Source: CAYOFK01 sp964403185 (GTDB lineage: Bacteria; Bacteroidota; Bacteroidia; Bacteroidales; VadinHA17). Taken from it: a DNA stretch of 20,147 nucleotides. Below are positions 1-7,660 of this stretch, piece by piece (the first letter of the stretch is position 1; each line of letters starts with the position of its first letter). The notes beneath the pieces were generated by a model. It saw nothing but the letters and a program-made list of their open reading frames with translations. It had not been told where the DNA came from and did not search any database. Location of the stretch: positions 1 through 20,147 of the forward strand of contig CAYOFK010000031.1 in NCBI GenBank assembly GCA_964403185.1, written 5' to 3'. The position numbers and the translations under genes were made by a program.

Positions 1-784
1 TAATCCTTCTTCTTTTCTTTTTCCTGGTTTCTGCATCTCTTGAGGAAGCAACCGGTTTTTTCTTTTCCTCCTTAGCCGGCAGTTCGATCTTACCAACAAC
101 GGTAGGGCCACTCAGTTTCTCTATACTGGATTTAAAGATCTCCTGCTCAGCAGGTTCTTCCTTTACAGGAGCTTTCTCAACAACCTCTTTTTCAAGGGGT
201 TCTTCCTTTGCGACTTTTTCTTTAACGTGTTCTTTATCCTCTTTGGTTTTCTTTTCTTTCGGTTCGGCGGTTTTTCTGGTCTTTGGCTTTTTCTTTACAG
301 AATCCAGATCAATTTTACCAACAACTTTAACATCGACGTCCTTCTTTTCTTTCTTTTTTTCTTCCCCGGTTGGTGCGGCATCTTTTCCGTGAGTTTTTTC
401 CGGAGTTTTTTTCTTTGGGGGGGCTTTTTCCCTGGTTTCTTCAGGTGCTTTCACTTCCTCAATTAGAGTGCCACTGGTATTTTTAACGAAAACCTCCTCT
501 TCCGTAACTGGAATTACTGCTTCAGCGGGAACTCCTGTAACTGAAGCATCTTCTTTTTCTTGCTGCTCTCTGAGGTTCTTCAATGTCAGCTCATCCGATT
601 TTTTCTTAATAGAAAGGTCTGTGCTATACTCGTCAGCAAGCATTTCATATACTTCGGGATCAATCTTTGTGTTGGGATCGGGACTGATCTCAACGCCTTT
701 TTTATCGAGGAAATCAATAATTGTGGAAATTCCAACATTAAATTCCCGAGCTGCTTTACTTAGCCGTGTTGCTTTTTTCTCCAT
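1..784 (-). CDS. infB: Translation initiation factor IF-2, N-terminal part (cut by window edge)
   Basis: IF-2 is the GTPase that places initiator tRNA on the 30S subunit. Only the first 261 codons are present; the frame is open to the window edge. Translating the complement from the ATG at 784 gives MEKKATRLSKAAREFNVGIS, an IF2 N-terminal helical domain (about residues 1-55) that binds the ribosome. A long Lys/Glu/Pro-rich linker follows, typical of Bacteroidota IF-2. Within it the motif VVGKI[D/E]L occurs twice (residues 154-160 and 229-235). The GTPase domain lies beyond the window. It is the third gene after rimP and nusA, 79 bases downstream of nusA, an arrangement conserved across bacteria. 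The identification rests on the N-terminal domain, the linker and the neighbours, since no G motif is visible here. Confidence 0.93.
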   Translation of the reverse strand, partial: MEKKATRLSKAAREFNVGISTIIDFLDKKGVEISPDPNTKIDPEVYEMLADEYSTDLSIKKKSDELTLKNLREQQEKEDASVTGVPAEAVIPVTEEEVFVKNTSGTLIEEVKAPEETREKAPPKKKTPEKTHGKDAAPTGEEKKKEKKDVDVKVVGKIDLDSVKKKPKTRKTAEPKEKKTKEDKEHVKEKVAKEEPLEKEVVEKAPVKEEPAEQEIFKSSIEKLSGPTVVGKIELPAKEEKKKPVASSRDAETRKKKRRRI

Positions 785-863
785 ATATCGTTCTCTCACT
801 ATCTGTATTGCTCAACATCATGTTACACCAGGACAGATGCCAAAATAAAAGGATTCGTTACAA

Positions 864-2102
864 TTATTCAAATTCTGCTTTTAAAATTTTCACAATCTCC
901 CGGATGGTTTCTTCCTCAAGATCGGTTCGTTTCACCAGGTCTGCGGGAGGCACTTCGAGGACGCTCTTGGCTGTATCACAACCTATGGCTTTCAATTCAT
1001 CGATGATCCAACTCTCAATCTCATCAGCAAATTCTTCCAGGTTGACATCCTCGTCGTCCGCTTCTTCAGAATCCCTGTAAACATCGATTTCATACTCGGT
1101 CAACTGGCTGGCCAGTTTTATATTCAATCCTCCTTTACCAATGGCAAGTGAAACCTCGTTTGGTTTTAAATAGACATCGGCCTTGTTTTCATCCTGGTTC
1201 AATTTTATTGACACAATTTTTGCCGGATTTAAGGCGCGTTGTATGTATAACTGAATGTTGGTAGTGTAGTTGATGACATCAATGTTTTCATTTCTTAATT
1301 CTCTGACAATCCCATGAATTCTGGATCCTTTCATCCCTACGCAGGCGCCAACCGGATCGATTCTTTCATCGTATGATTCTACGGCTACTTTAGCACGTTC
1401 ACCCGGTACACGCACGATTTTTTTAATTGTAATCAGACCGTCAAATATTTCCGGGACTTCCAATTCGAACAATCGCTCCAGGAATATAGGCGAAGTTCTT
1501 GAAAGAATGATTACCGGGCTGTTATTCCGCATTTCAACCTGCACAACAACCGCCCTTATGATATCTCCTTTATGGAAATAATCTGAAGGGATCTGCTCGC
1601 TTTTCGGAAGCAACAATTCATTGCCGTCGTCATCCAGGATGAGGATTTCACGCTTCCAGACCTGATATACTTCACCGGTTACAATGTCTCCGGTGCGATC
1701 TTTATACTTGTTAAACACATTGCTTTTCTCAAGGTCCAGGATCCGTGATGTCAGATTTTGCCTGAGGGCTAATATGGCACGTCTTCCAAAATCCAGAAGT
1801 TTCACTTCGTCGGTAACATCTTCGCCAACTTCATAATCTTCATCGATCTTTTTGGCTTCAGAAAGGGGGATTTGCAGGTTTGGGTCTTCAACCTTGTCAT
1901 CCTCTACCACTTCCCTGTTTCTCCATATCTCGAAGTCTCCTTTATCAATATTTACGATCACATCAAAGTTTTCATCTGTCCCAAACTTTTTCAGCAGCAT
2001 GCTTTTAAATACATCCTCCAGGACACTCATCATGGTAGGCCTGTCGATGTTTTTTAATTCTTTAAATTCAGCAAATGTGTCAATTAGATTTATTTGTTCC
2101 AT
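864..2102 (-). CDS. nusA: Transcription termination/antitermination factor NusA
   Basis: NusA binds RNA polymerase and nascent RNA and modulates pausing, termination and antitermination. The 412-residue product shows the family order: N-terminal polymerase-binding domain (about 1-125), S1 domain starting at GDIVTGEVYQVW (138-149) and running to about 203, KH1 with DPVGACVGMKGSRIHGI (about 249-265), and KH2 with the EVSLAIGKGGLNIKLASQL segment (about 316-334). A short acidic C-terminal domain ends the protein (about 345-412), including DDEDVNLEEFADEIESW. It lacks the doubled C-terminal AR repeats of Escherichia coli NusA (495 aa), as is normal outside gammaproteobacteria. It lies 17 bases after rimP and 79 bases before infB, so one transcript is likely. 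Start ATG at 2102. Confidence 0.97.
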   Translation of the reverse strand: MEQINLIDTFAEFKELKNIDRPTMMSVLEDVFKSMLLKKFGTDENFDVIVNIDKGDFEIWRNREVVEDDKVEDPNLQIPLSEAKKIDEDYEVGEDVTDEVKLLDFGRRAILALRQNLTSRILDLEKSNVFNKYKDRTGDIVTGEVYQVWKREILILDDDGNELLLPKSEQIPSDYFHKGDIIRAVVVQVEMRNNSPVIILSRTSPIFLERLFELEVPEIFDGLITIKKIVRVPGERAKVAVESYDERIDPVGACVGMKGSRIHGIVRELRNENIDVINYTTNIQLYIQRALNPAKIVSIKLNQDENKADVYLKPNEVSLAIGKGGLNIKLASQLTEYEIDVYRDSEEADDEDVNLEEFADEIESWIIDELKAIGCDTAKSVLEVPPADLVKRTDLEEETIREIVKILKAEFE

Positions 2103-2119
2103 TTTAATTTAACACCTCT

Positions 2120-2584
2120 TTAAAATGATATATTCCGTTTTATTTCAATAATTTCTCTTCTGTCAAATGTTTCCACCTTCATTTGTTTTCTTTTTTTCTT
2201 CTCTCCGGGAATAGTAACAACTTCTTCAAATTCAATTTCAACAGTTTTATTTTTCGTGCCGATAAGCTTTCCGGCACGTCTGGTTCCGTCAGTAAATTTT
2301 ACAGATATCTGCTTCCCTGTGGTTTTAGTAAACTGTTCATCTACTTTCAGTGGCATGTCAATTCCCGGAGAGGACACTTCCATGTGGAGATTGACCCCTT
2401 CCTCATTGAGTTTTCCATCAAGGAACCTGGATATTTGCACACATTCCTGAATAGAAATGCCCTGCATATTATCAACAAAAACTTTTATTTTATTGCCGGT
2501 CAGGACATCCACTATAAAGAAATCAACCTTCTCCTTCAGTTCCTTTTCATTCAAATACTCCCGTATCTTTTCTTCGTCGGCCAT
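2120..2584 (-). CDS. rimP: Ribosome maturation factor RimP
   Basis: RimP is needed for late maturation of the 30S ribosomal subunit. The 154-residue protein has the usual length and two-domain layout. The N-terminal alpha/beta domain ends in VSSPGIDMPL (70-79), the form here of the conserved VSSPGLDRPL signature. An SH3-like C-terminal barrel follows (about 84-154), with a basic loop GEKKKRKQMK. It is the first gene of the rimP-nusA-infB operon. Its start ATG (2584) is about 50 bases downstream of the transcription start expected from the promoter at 2642..2673. The short leader carries a strong palindrome (2602..2620). Confidence 0.95.
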   Translation of the reverse strand: MADEEKIREYLNEKELKEKVDFFIVDVLTGNKIKVFVDNMQGISIQECVQISRFLDGKLNEEGVNLHMEVSSPGIDMPLKVDEQFTKTTGKQISVKFTDGTRRAGKLIGTKNKTVEIEFEEVVTIPGEKKKRKQMKVETFDRREIIEIKRNISF

Positions 2585-2601
2585 ATTTTATTATAACAAA
2601 A

Positions 2602-2620
2602 TAGGGGACACTGTCCCCTA
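2602..2620 (-). promoter_or_regulatory. Perfect palindrome in the rimP leader, possible attenuator or repeat
   Basis: TAGGGGACACTGTCCCCTA has arms of nine bases matching perfectly around one central base. Read on the minus strand it lies between the predicted transcription start and the rimP ATG. As RNA it would form an eight-pair, GC-rich hairpin with a three-base loop, followed directly by TTTTGTTAT. That is the general form of an intrinsic terminator or attenuator, although the U-tract is short and interrupted. It could equally be a copy of a dispersed palindromic repeat. The palindrome is certain; its role is inferred. Confidence 0.5.
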
Positions 2621-2641
2621 CATTACTCCTCATACCGGGCG

Positions 2642-2673
2642 CAAAGATAATATTAAATCATTTATGAAACAAA
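2642..2673 (-). promoter_or_regulatory. Bacteroidota-type promoter of rimP-nusA-infB
   Basis: On the minus strand TTTG (2673..2670) is followed after exactly 20 bases by TATCTTTG (2649..2642). This matches the known Bacteroidota primary sigma-factor consensus, TTTG, 19-21 bases, TAnnTTTG. Transcription would start near 2635, leaving a leader of about 50 bases before the rimP ATG. It is the clearest promoter in the window. Confidence 0.75.
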
Positions 2674-2971
2674 TTATCAGGATTTTTATAACCGCCATAC
2701 AGTTGGCCCTGCTGGGGGCTGTATCAAAAGTGTATTTTACCACAAGGATCACAAACCTGCCTGCCTGCCGAAGACCGGTCAGGCAAGGCTGACAGTGTCG
2801 CAACACCAATAGATATCTTCGTCTACCGGTTCACCAATGAACATCAAAAAGAGGGCTCTGTTTTGCATATTCAGATCAAAGTATATATTATTAGGGGTCC
2901 GGAGTCATCATTTTTCTATTTTTAATTCCCCCCGGATAACAATGATTTCTAACATTACGTAACTTTACAAG
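2674..2971. other. Intergenic stretch between the rimP promoter and the HD-domain gene; possible gene remnant
   Basis: No intact gene is visible. A plus-strand ATG at 2664 opens a 42-codon frame with a hydrophobic, signal-like start (MKQIIRIFITAIQLALLG) that ends at 2792. The +1 frame is open across the same area and continues through DSVATPIDIFVYRFTNEHQ to a stop at about 2926. Between them lies a low-complexity segment with three CCTG units (2756..2767), partly inverted as CAGGCAAGG (2780..2788). This could be a small secreted-protein gene broken by a repeat, or chance. TAACTTTA (2959..2966), one base off the -7 consensus, lies just before the HD gene. Confidence 0.25.
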
Positions 2972-4228
2972 GTGGGAAGAGAAACAATCAGAAAGATTAT
3001 CAACGATCCGGTATACGGTTTTATCCGCATACCGGACCTTCTCGTTCTGAAGATCATTGACCATCCGTTTTTTCAGAGGCTCCGCCGTATCAGGCAACTG
3101 GGATTGACTTATTTAGTTTACCCCGGCGCCCAACACACGCGCTTTCAGCACTGTCTGGGAGCCATGCATTTAATGAACTCTGCCATTGAAGTATTGCGTT
3201 CAAAAGGTGTACAAATAACGGAGGAGGAATCCCAGGCACTCATTATTGCTATATTATTGCATGACATCGGGCATGGTCCCTTTTCACATGGCCTTGAACA
3301 GAGCCTGATTGAGGGATTTGACCATGAAGACCTTTCAGTTTTATTCATGGAAGAACTGAACCGCCGCTTTGAAGGAGCACTTTCCCTTGCTATAAAGATC
3401 TTTAAGAACCAATACAAGAAAAAGTTCATGTTTCAGCTGATATCAGGTCAACTGGACATGGACCGGATGGATTATCTGCGCAGGGACAGTTTTTTTACAG
3501 GAGTGACCGAGGGAGTCATAGGTTCTGACCGGATTATTAAGATGATTGATGTGGTTGATGACTACCTGGTAGTGGAAGAAAAAGGAATCTATTCTATTGA
3601 GAAATTTCTCATTGCCAGACGATTGATGTACTGGCAGGTGTACCTGCACAAGACCGTTTTATCGGCAGAATTATTGTTGGTGAACATTTTGAAAAGAGCA
3701 AAGGAACTCAGTTTGGCAGGGAGTTCTATGTTCAGTACACCGGCCTTGTTGTATTTCCTGAACCAGCGGATTTCGCGCGAGACGGGTTTTGGTCCCGGAC
3801 ACTCTGCTGAATCCAGACAATTATTAGAGAGATTTGCCTGCCTGGACGACCATGATATGATCACGGCATTTAAAGAGTGGACTGGCAATAGCGACACTGT
3901 TTTGTCCTTACTTTGCCGCCGTTTGATAAACCGGAACCTGTTCAGGGTGGAATTTCAGGGCCAGGCGTTTCAAAAGGATCAGATTGCCAATATCAGGACC
4001 TGGGTCCGGAAAACATATAACATTCCTGAAGAGCAGGCAGATTATTTTGTGGTTGAGCAACAGATTGGGATACATTTGAATGATCCGGCTGATCAAAACA
4101 TACAAATTCTGGGTAAAGATGGTCAGGTCAGGGATGTGAGTCAGGTTTCTGATATGTTAAATGCGGAGGTACTTACCAAAAACGTTAGAAAATATTGCCT
4201 GAGTTATCCCAAAGAATACAGGAATTAA
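2972..4228 (+). CDS. HD-domain phosphohydrolase (SAMHD1/dGTPase-like superfamily)
   Basis: This 418-residue protein has a complete HD-domain metal site: H60 in TRFQHCLG, H97-D98 in LLHDIGHGPFSH, and D164 in LDMDRMDYLRRD. The spacing and flanking residues match the SAMHD1/YdhJ branch, where H167, H206-D207 and D311 of SAMHD1 are equivalent. The family hydrolyses dNTPs or related nucleotides; the actual substrate cannot be told from the sequence. The start is GTG at 2972, giving VGRETIRKIINDPVYGFI; the KIINDPVYGFI segment is the usual N-terminus of Bacteroidota members, and no upstream ATG fits. The stop is 35 bases before lpxD on the same strand, so co-transcription with the lipid A genes is likely. 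This neighbour relation is common in Bacteroidota, but I know of no demonstrated functional link. Confidence 0.88.
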   Translation: MGRETIRKIINDPVYGFIRIPDLLVLKIIDHPFFQRLRRIRQLGLTYLVYPGAQHTRFQHCLGAMHLMNSAIEVLRSKGVQITEEESQALIIAILLHDIGHGPFSHGLEQSLIEGFDHEDLSVLFMEELNRRFEGALSLAIKIFKNQYKKKFMFQLISGQLDMDRMDYLRRDSFFTGVTEGVIGSDRIIKMIDVVDDYLVVEEKGIYSIEKFLIARRLMYWQVYLHKTVLSAELLLVNILKRAKELSLAGSSMFSTPALLYFLNQRISRETGFGPGHSAESRQLLERFACLDDHDMITAFKEWTGNSDTVLSLLCRRLINRNLFRVEFQGQAFQKDQIANIRTWVRKTYNIPEEQADYFVVEQQIGIHLNDPADQNIQILGKDGQVRDVSQVSDMLNAEVLTKNVRKYCLSYPKEYRN

Positions 4229-4263
4229 TATAATTGAGTACACTAATTTAATACCAGAGAGAT

Positions 4264-5298
4264 ATGGAATTTACAGCACGCAGTATTGCGGAATTTCTGA
4301 AAGGTGAAATTGTTGGAGACCCGGATACAAAGGTCAGCGGTGTTGCAAAAATTGAAGAAGGTGTTGAGGGATCTTTAAGCTTTCTTGCCAATCCGAAATA
4401 CGCCGGGTTTGCATATACTACAAAGGCCAGTATTCTAATAGTTAATGAAGATTTTCAGCCCACAAAAGAGGTTTCGGCAACCATGATAAAGGTTAAAGAT
4501 GCATATCAGGCTATTGCCCGGCTTCTTCAGTTACAGGAATCGATGAAACCAAAAAAAACCGGGGTCCACCCGCAATCTGTCATTGAGGATTCAACCAACT
4601 ATGGCGGGGAGCTTTACCTTGGAGCGCATGCCTATGTGGGTGAAAATTGTAAGATTGGCAACAATGTGAAAATTTACCCCCAGGTTTATATTGGGGATAA
4701 TGTTGAAATAGGCGATGATTGTATTTTTTTCCCCGGCGTCAAGGTGTATCAGGATTGTAAGATTGGAAGCAACTGCATCATACATGCCGGAGCGGTAATC
4801 GGGAGTGATGGTTTTGGATTTGCACCGGATGCAGACAATGATTATAATAAGATCCCGCAGATTGGGAATGTCATTCTGAATGATCGTGTTGAGATCGGGG
4901 CCAATACCACAATTGACCGGGCCACCCTGGGATCAACGGTGCTTGGTAAAGGCGTGAAACTCGACAACCTGATCCAGATTGCCCATAATGTGGAAATCGG
5001 AACCAATACGGTCATGGCTGCCCAAAGTGGTGTGGCAGGTTCAACCAAAATTGGCAAAGACTGCATGTTTGGCGGACAGGTTGGTATTACAGGACATATT
5101 ACTGTTGCCAACGGGATTAAAGTCGGAGCCCAGGCAGGTATTGCCGCAAGCATTAAAGAAGAAGGCGTCATTCTTTTAGGCTCTCCGGTGTTAAAGATAG
5201 GCGACTATAACCGCTCATACGTATATTTTAAAAAACTGCCGGCATTGGTAAAACGTCTTGAACGCCTTGAGAAAACCGTAGATGCCATCAAACATTAG
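4264..5298 (+). CDS. lpxD: UDP-3-O-acylglucosamine N-acyltransferase LpxD
   Basis: LpxD adds the second (N-linked) 3-hydroxyacyl chain to UDP-3-O-acylglucosamine, the third step of lipid A synthesis, in the cytoplasm. The 344-residue protein has the uridine-binding N-terminal domain (about 1-100, with GSLSFLANPKY) and a left-handed beta-helix of hexapeptide repeats (about 100-310). The family signature GSDGFGFAP starts near 180, and the catalytic histidine is H241 in QIAHNVEIG (E. coli H239). A short helical C-terminus (about 320-344) follows. ATG at 4264 is preceded by CCAGAGAGAT, a weak purine-rich ribosome-binding sequence. It follows the HD gene by 35 bases. Confidence 0.97.
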   Translation: MEFTARSIAEFLKGEIVGDPDTKVSGVAKIEEGVEGSLSFLANPKYAGFAYTTKASILIVNEDFQPTKEVSATMIKVKDAYQAIARLLQLQESMKPKKTGVHPQSVIEDSTNYGGELYLGAHAYVGENCKIGNNVKIYPQVYIGDNVEIGDDCIFFPGVKVYQDCKIGSNCIIHAGAVIGSDGFGFAPDADNDYNKIPQIGNVILNDRVEIGANTTIDRATLGSTVLGKGVKLDNLIQIAHNVEIGTNTVMAAQSGVAGSTKIGKDCMFGGQVGITGHITVANGIKVGAQAGIAASIKEEGVILLGSPVLKIGDYNRSYVYFKKLPALVKRLERLEKTVDAIKH

Positions 5299-5364
5299 AG
5301 CCTAACTGTCTGTTATTCAATTAAACAATTATCCGGATTTATCTTATTTCTGTGAGGATTCGTT

Positions 5365-5392
5365 ATTGATTATCCTATTTTTTGTATCTTGC
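5365..5392 (+). promoter_or_regulatory. Possible promoter before lpxC/fabZ (imperfect)
   Basis: TATCTTGCGCCC (from 5385) resembles the rimP -7 region TATCTTTGCGCCC but is one T short. An overlapping TATTTTTTG (5376..5384) is one T too long for the TAnnTTTG consensus. A TTG occurs at 5366..5368. With about 130 bases between lpxD and lpxC, an internal promoter here is plausible but not proven. If the promoter is real, a TTG start at 5382 would fall inside it, which supports the ATG at 5427. Confidence 0.4.
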
Positions 5393-5426
5393 GCCCGTTT
5401 ATAAAAAGGGAACACTAAATCAGGAA

Positions 5427-6821
5427 ATGGCGGATAAACAAAAAACTATAAAAAGACCGGTAAGTCTGAAAGGCCTTGGATTACACTCCGGCGTGGATGT
5501 TGAGATCACCTTTAAGCCTGCACCTGAAAACCATGGACATGTATTTGTACGGACAGATATTCCGGAAAGGCCAATAGTTCATGGCCTGGCGGAAAATGTT
5601 GTGGATACATCAAGGGGCACAACCCTGGAAGAAAATGGGGTCAGGGTATCTACTATTGAACATGTACTGGCTGCTTTTACAGGTCTGGGCATTGACAATG
5701 TGCTTATTGAGCTGAATGGACCTGAAGCGCCCATCATGGGCGGCAGTTCAAAAAAATTCGTTCAGGCAGTTAACAGTGTTGGGATTAAAGAACTGGAAGC
5801 GGACCGTTCCTATTTTAAGGTCACTGAAAAAATAACTTTTTCCGATGAGGAAAATGGCGTAGATATCATATTGTATCCCGACGATCATCTGAGCATCAAT
5901 GTTCTTATCGATTATAATTCCAAAGTTCTTGGAAATCAATATGCCATTCTTAATCACCTCTCGGATTTTGAGAGTGATATTTCCATGTGCCGGACTTTTG
6001 TATTTTTTCATGAACTTGAAATGTTGGCCCAGCGGGGACTTATTAAGGGAGGGGACCTTGACAATGCCATTGTTATTATGGATAGAAAGGTGGAACAGGA
6101 AGAGGTTGACAGGATTGCAGACCTTTTTAACAAACCACATATAAAAGTCAATTCTGAAGGTGTGTTGAATAATGTTGACCTGCATTTTCCCAATGAACCT
6201 GCACGTCACAAATTGCTTGATATTATGGGGGATCTGGCCCTGATTGGAAAACCTGTAATAGGAAAGATTGTGGCAACGCGTCCGGGGCATCATGCCAACA
6301 CTGAGCTGGCCAAATTGATCAGGCAGGAGATCAAAAAAGCTGCTTCAAAAAAGAGGGCTCCTTTATACGATCCTTCCAAACCGGCGGTTTTGGATGTGCA
6401 GGATATAAAAAAGCTGCTGCCACACAGGTATCCCTTTTTATTGGTTGACAGGATCATCTACCTGGATGAAACCTCCATTATTGGAATTAAAAATGTAAGC
6501 TTCAATGAACCCTTTTTTCAGGGTCATTTCCCTGATGAGCCTGTAATGCCAGGCGTGTTACAGATTGAAGCCATGGCCCAGGTAGGAGGGGTTCTGGTTC
6601 TCAGTAAACTGGAGGATCCTGAAACATATTCAACCTATTTTCTGAAAATCGATAAGGTAAAATTCAAACAAAAAGTGGTGCCTGGCGACACACTCATCTT
6701 TAAAATCGAGCAAAACACTCCCATGAAGAGGGGTATCGCCACGATGTTTGCACAGGCATTTGTTGGAAATAAACTGGTCATGGAAGGTGAATTAATGGCT
6801 CAAATTGTTAAAAACAAATAG
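5427..6821 (+). CDS. lpxC-fabZ: Bifunctional UDP-3-O-acyl-GlcNAc deacetylase / 3-hydroxyacyl-ACP dehydratase (LpxC-FabZ fusion)
   Basis: This 464-residue protein joins two enzymes. The LpxC half (about 1-310) is the zinc deacetylase and committed step of lipid A synthesis. It has E78-H79 in STIEHVLAAF, the ligands H261 and D265 in RHKLLDIMGD, and H288 in RPGHHANTE. The FabZ half (about 320-464) dehydrates 3-hydroxyacyl-ACP in fatty acid synthesis; it has HRYPFLLVDR from H333, catalytic H367 in GHFPDEPVMPG, and E381 in QIEAMAQ. LpxC competes with FabZ-type metabolism for hydroxyacyl substrates, so fusing them may fix the balance. The fusion is characteristic of Bacteroidota. I chose ATG 5427, which gives E78/H79 the same numbering as E. 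coli LpxC; an in-frame TTG at 5382 would add 15 unlikely residues. Confidence 0.96.
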   Translation: MADKQKTIKRPVSLKGLGLHSGVDVEITFKPAPENHGHVFVRTDIPERPIVHGLAENVVDTSRGTTLEENGVRVSTIEHVLAAFTGLGIDNVLIELNGPEAPIMGGSSKKFVQAVNSVGIKELEADRSYFKVTEKITFSDEENGVDIILYPDDHLSINVLIDYNSKVLGNQYAILNHLSDFESDISMCRTFVFFHELEMLAQRGLIKGGDLDNAIVIMDRKVEQEEVDRIADLFNKPHIKVNSEGVLNNVDLHFPNEPARHKLLDIMGDLALIGKPVIGKIVATRPGHHANTELAKLIRQEIKKAASKKRAPLYDPSKPAVLDVQDIKKLLPHRYPFLLVDRIIYLDETSIIGIKNVSFNEPFFQGHFPDEPVMPGVLQIEAMAQVGGVLVLSKLEDPETYSTYFLKIDKVKFKQKVVPGDTLIFKIEQNTPMKRGIATMFAQAFVGNKLVMEGELMAQIVKNK

Positions 6822-6828
6822 CATTCCC

Positions 6829-7557
6829 ATGATCCATAAACTGGCTGTCATCGATCCGGATGCGCAAATTGGGAAGGATGTTTCTGTTGGACCATTCAGC
6901 TCAATTGAGAATGACACCCTTATCGGAGACGGAACCTGGATCGGACCCAATGTCACCATTATGAGTGGTGCCCGGATCGGAAAAAACTGTAAGGTTTTTC
7001 CAGGGGCAGTGATCTCTGCCATTCCTCAGGACATGAAATTTGACGGGGAGTATTCAACAGTTGAAATTGGTGACCATACAACCATACGTGAATGCGTAAC
7101 GGTAAACCGGGGAACCAGGGCAAAAAACAAAACCATTGTGGGTGATCATGCGTTGTTAATGGCTTATGTGCATATTGCCCACGATTGTATCGTTGGAAAT
7201 CAATGCGTCATTGTAAATTCCTGCGGGCTTGCAGGGGAAGTTGAGGTAGGTGATTTTGCCATTCTTGGCGGGGCTACTGTAGTGCACCAATTTGTGAAAA
7301 TCGGAGCCCACTGCATTATCGGGGGCGGTTCCAAAGTCCGGGTGGACGTACCTCCCTATGTCAAAGCCGACCGCGAACCGCTTTCGTATATTGGTGTCAA
7401 CTCTGTAGGGTTGCGACGCAGGCACTTTAACATTGATAAGATCAATGAGATACAGGATATGTACCGCTGTTTTTTCCAAAAGGGATTGAATAGTACACAA
7501 GCCATGGAGGAGGTTGAAAACAACTTTAAGCAGTCGGTAGAACGAGACACGGTTCTG
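6829..7557 (+). CDS. lpxA: UDP-N-acetylglucosamine O-acyltransferase LpxA (3' end lost in assembly gap)
   Basis: LpxA carries out the first step of lipid A synthesis, moving a 3-hydroxyacyl chain from ACP to the 3-OH of UDP-GlcNAc. The 243 codons before the gap contain the whole hexapeptide beta-helix and most of the C-terminal helical domain. Catalytic H118 lies in HIAHDC (E. coli H125), H153 in TVVHQF (E. coli H160), and DVPPYV is present. G166 aligns with E. coli G173, the acyl-chain ruler; a glycine there permits a long chain. The family is about 255-262 residues, so perhaps 12-20 codons are hidden in the Ns. ATG 6829 is seven bases after the lpxC/fabZ stop; an in-frame TTG at 6805 would overlap that gene and is unlikely. 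Confidence 0.95.
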
Positions 7558-7657
7558 NNNNNNNNNNNNNNNNNNNNNNNNNNNNNNNNNNNNNNNNNNN
7601 NNNNNNNNNNNNNNNNNNNNNNNNNNNNNNNNNNNNNNNNNNNNNNNNNNNNNNNNN
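7558..7657. other. Assembly gap (100 Ns)
   Basis: Exactly 100 unknown bases, the usual placeholder for a scaffold join of unestimated length. It hides the end of lpxA, and the opposing oxidoreductase gene ends three bases beyond it. The true distance, and any genes between, are unknown. Confidence 0.98.
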
Positions 7658-7660
7658 CTG

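Noticed and set aside
227..848. Plus-strand open frames across 227..848
   Set aside because: They are the antisense of the Lys/Glu-rich infB linker, which reads as Phe/Ser-rich on the other strand; the infB frame has a recognisable N-terminal domain.
2457..2792. 111-codon plus-strand frame over the rimP 5' end and promoter
   Set aside because: It runs antisense to rimP and through its promoter, with no recognisable product; only its last 42 codons might be a remnant, noted separately.
5382..5426. TTG start extending LpxC by 15 residues
   Set aside because: It falls in a promoter-like sequence, and the extension matches nothing in LpxC; ATG 5427 aligns E78/H79 exactly.
5748..6293. 181-codon minus-strand frame inside lpxC
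   Set aside because: It is a shadow of a strongly conserved enzyme gene, with no start signal or family resemblance.
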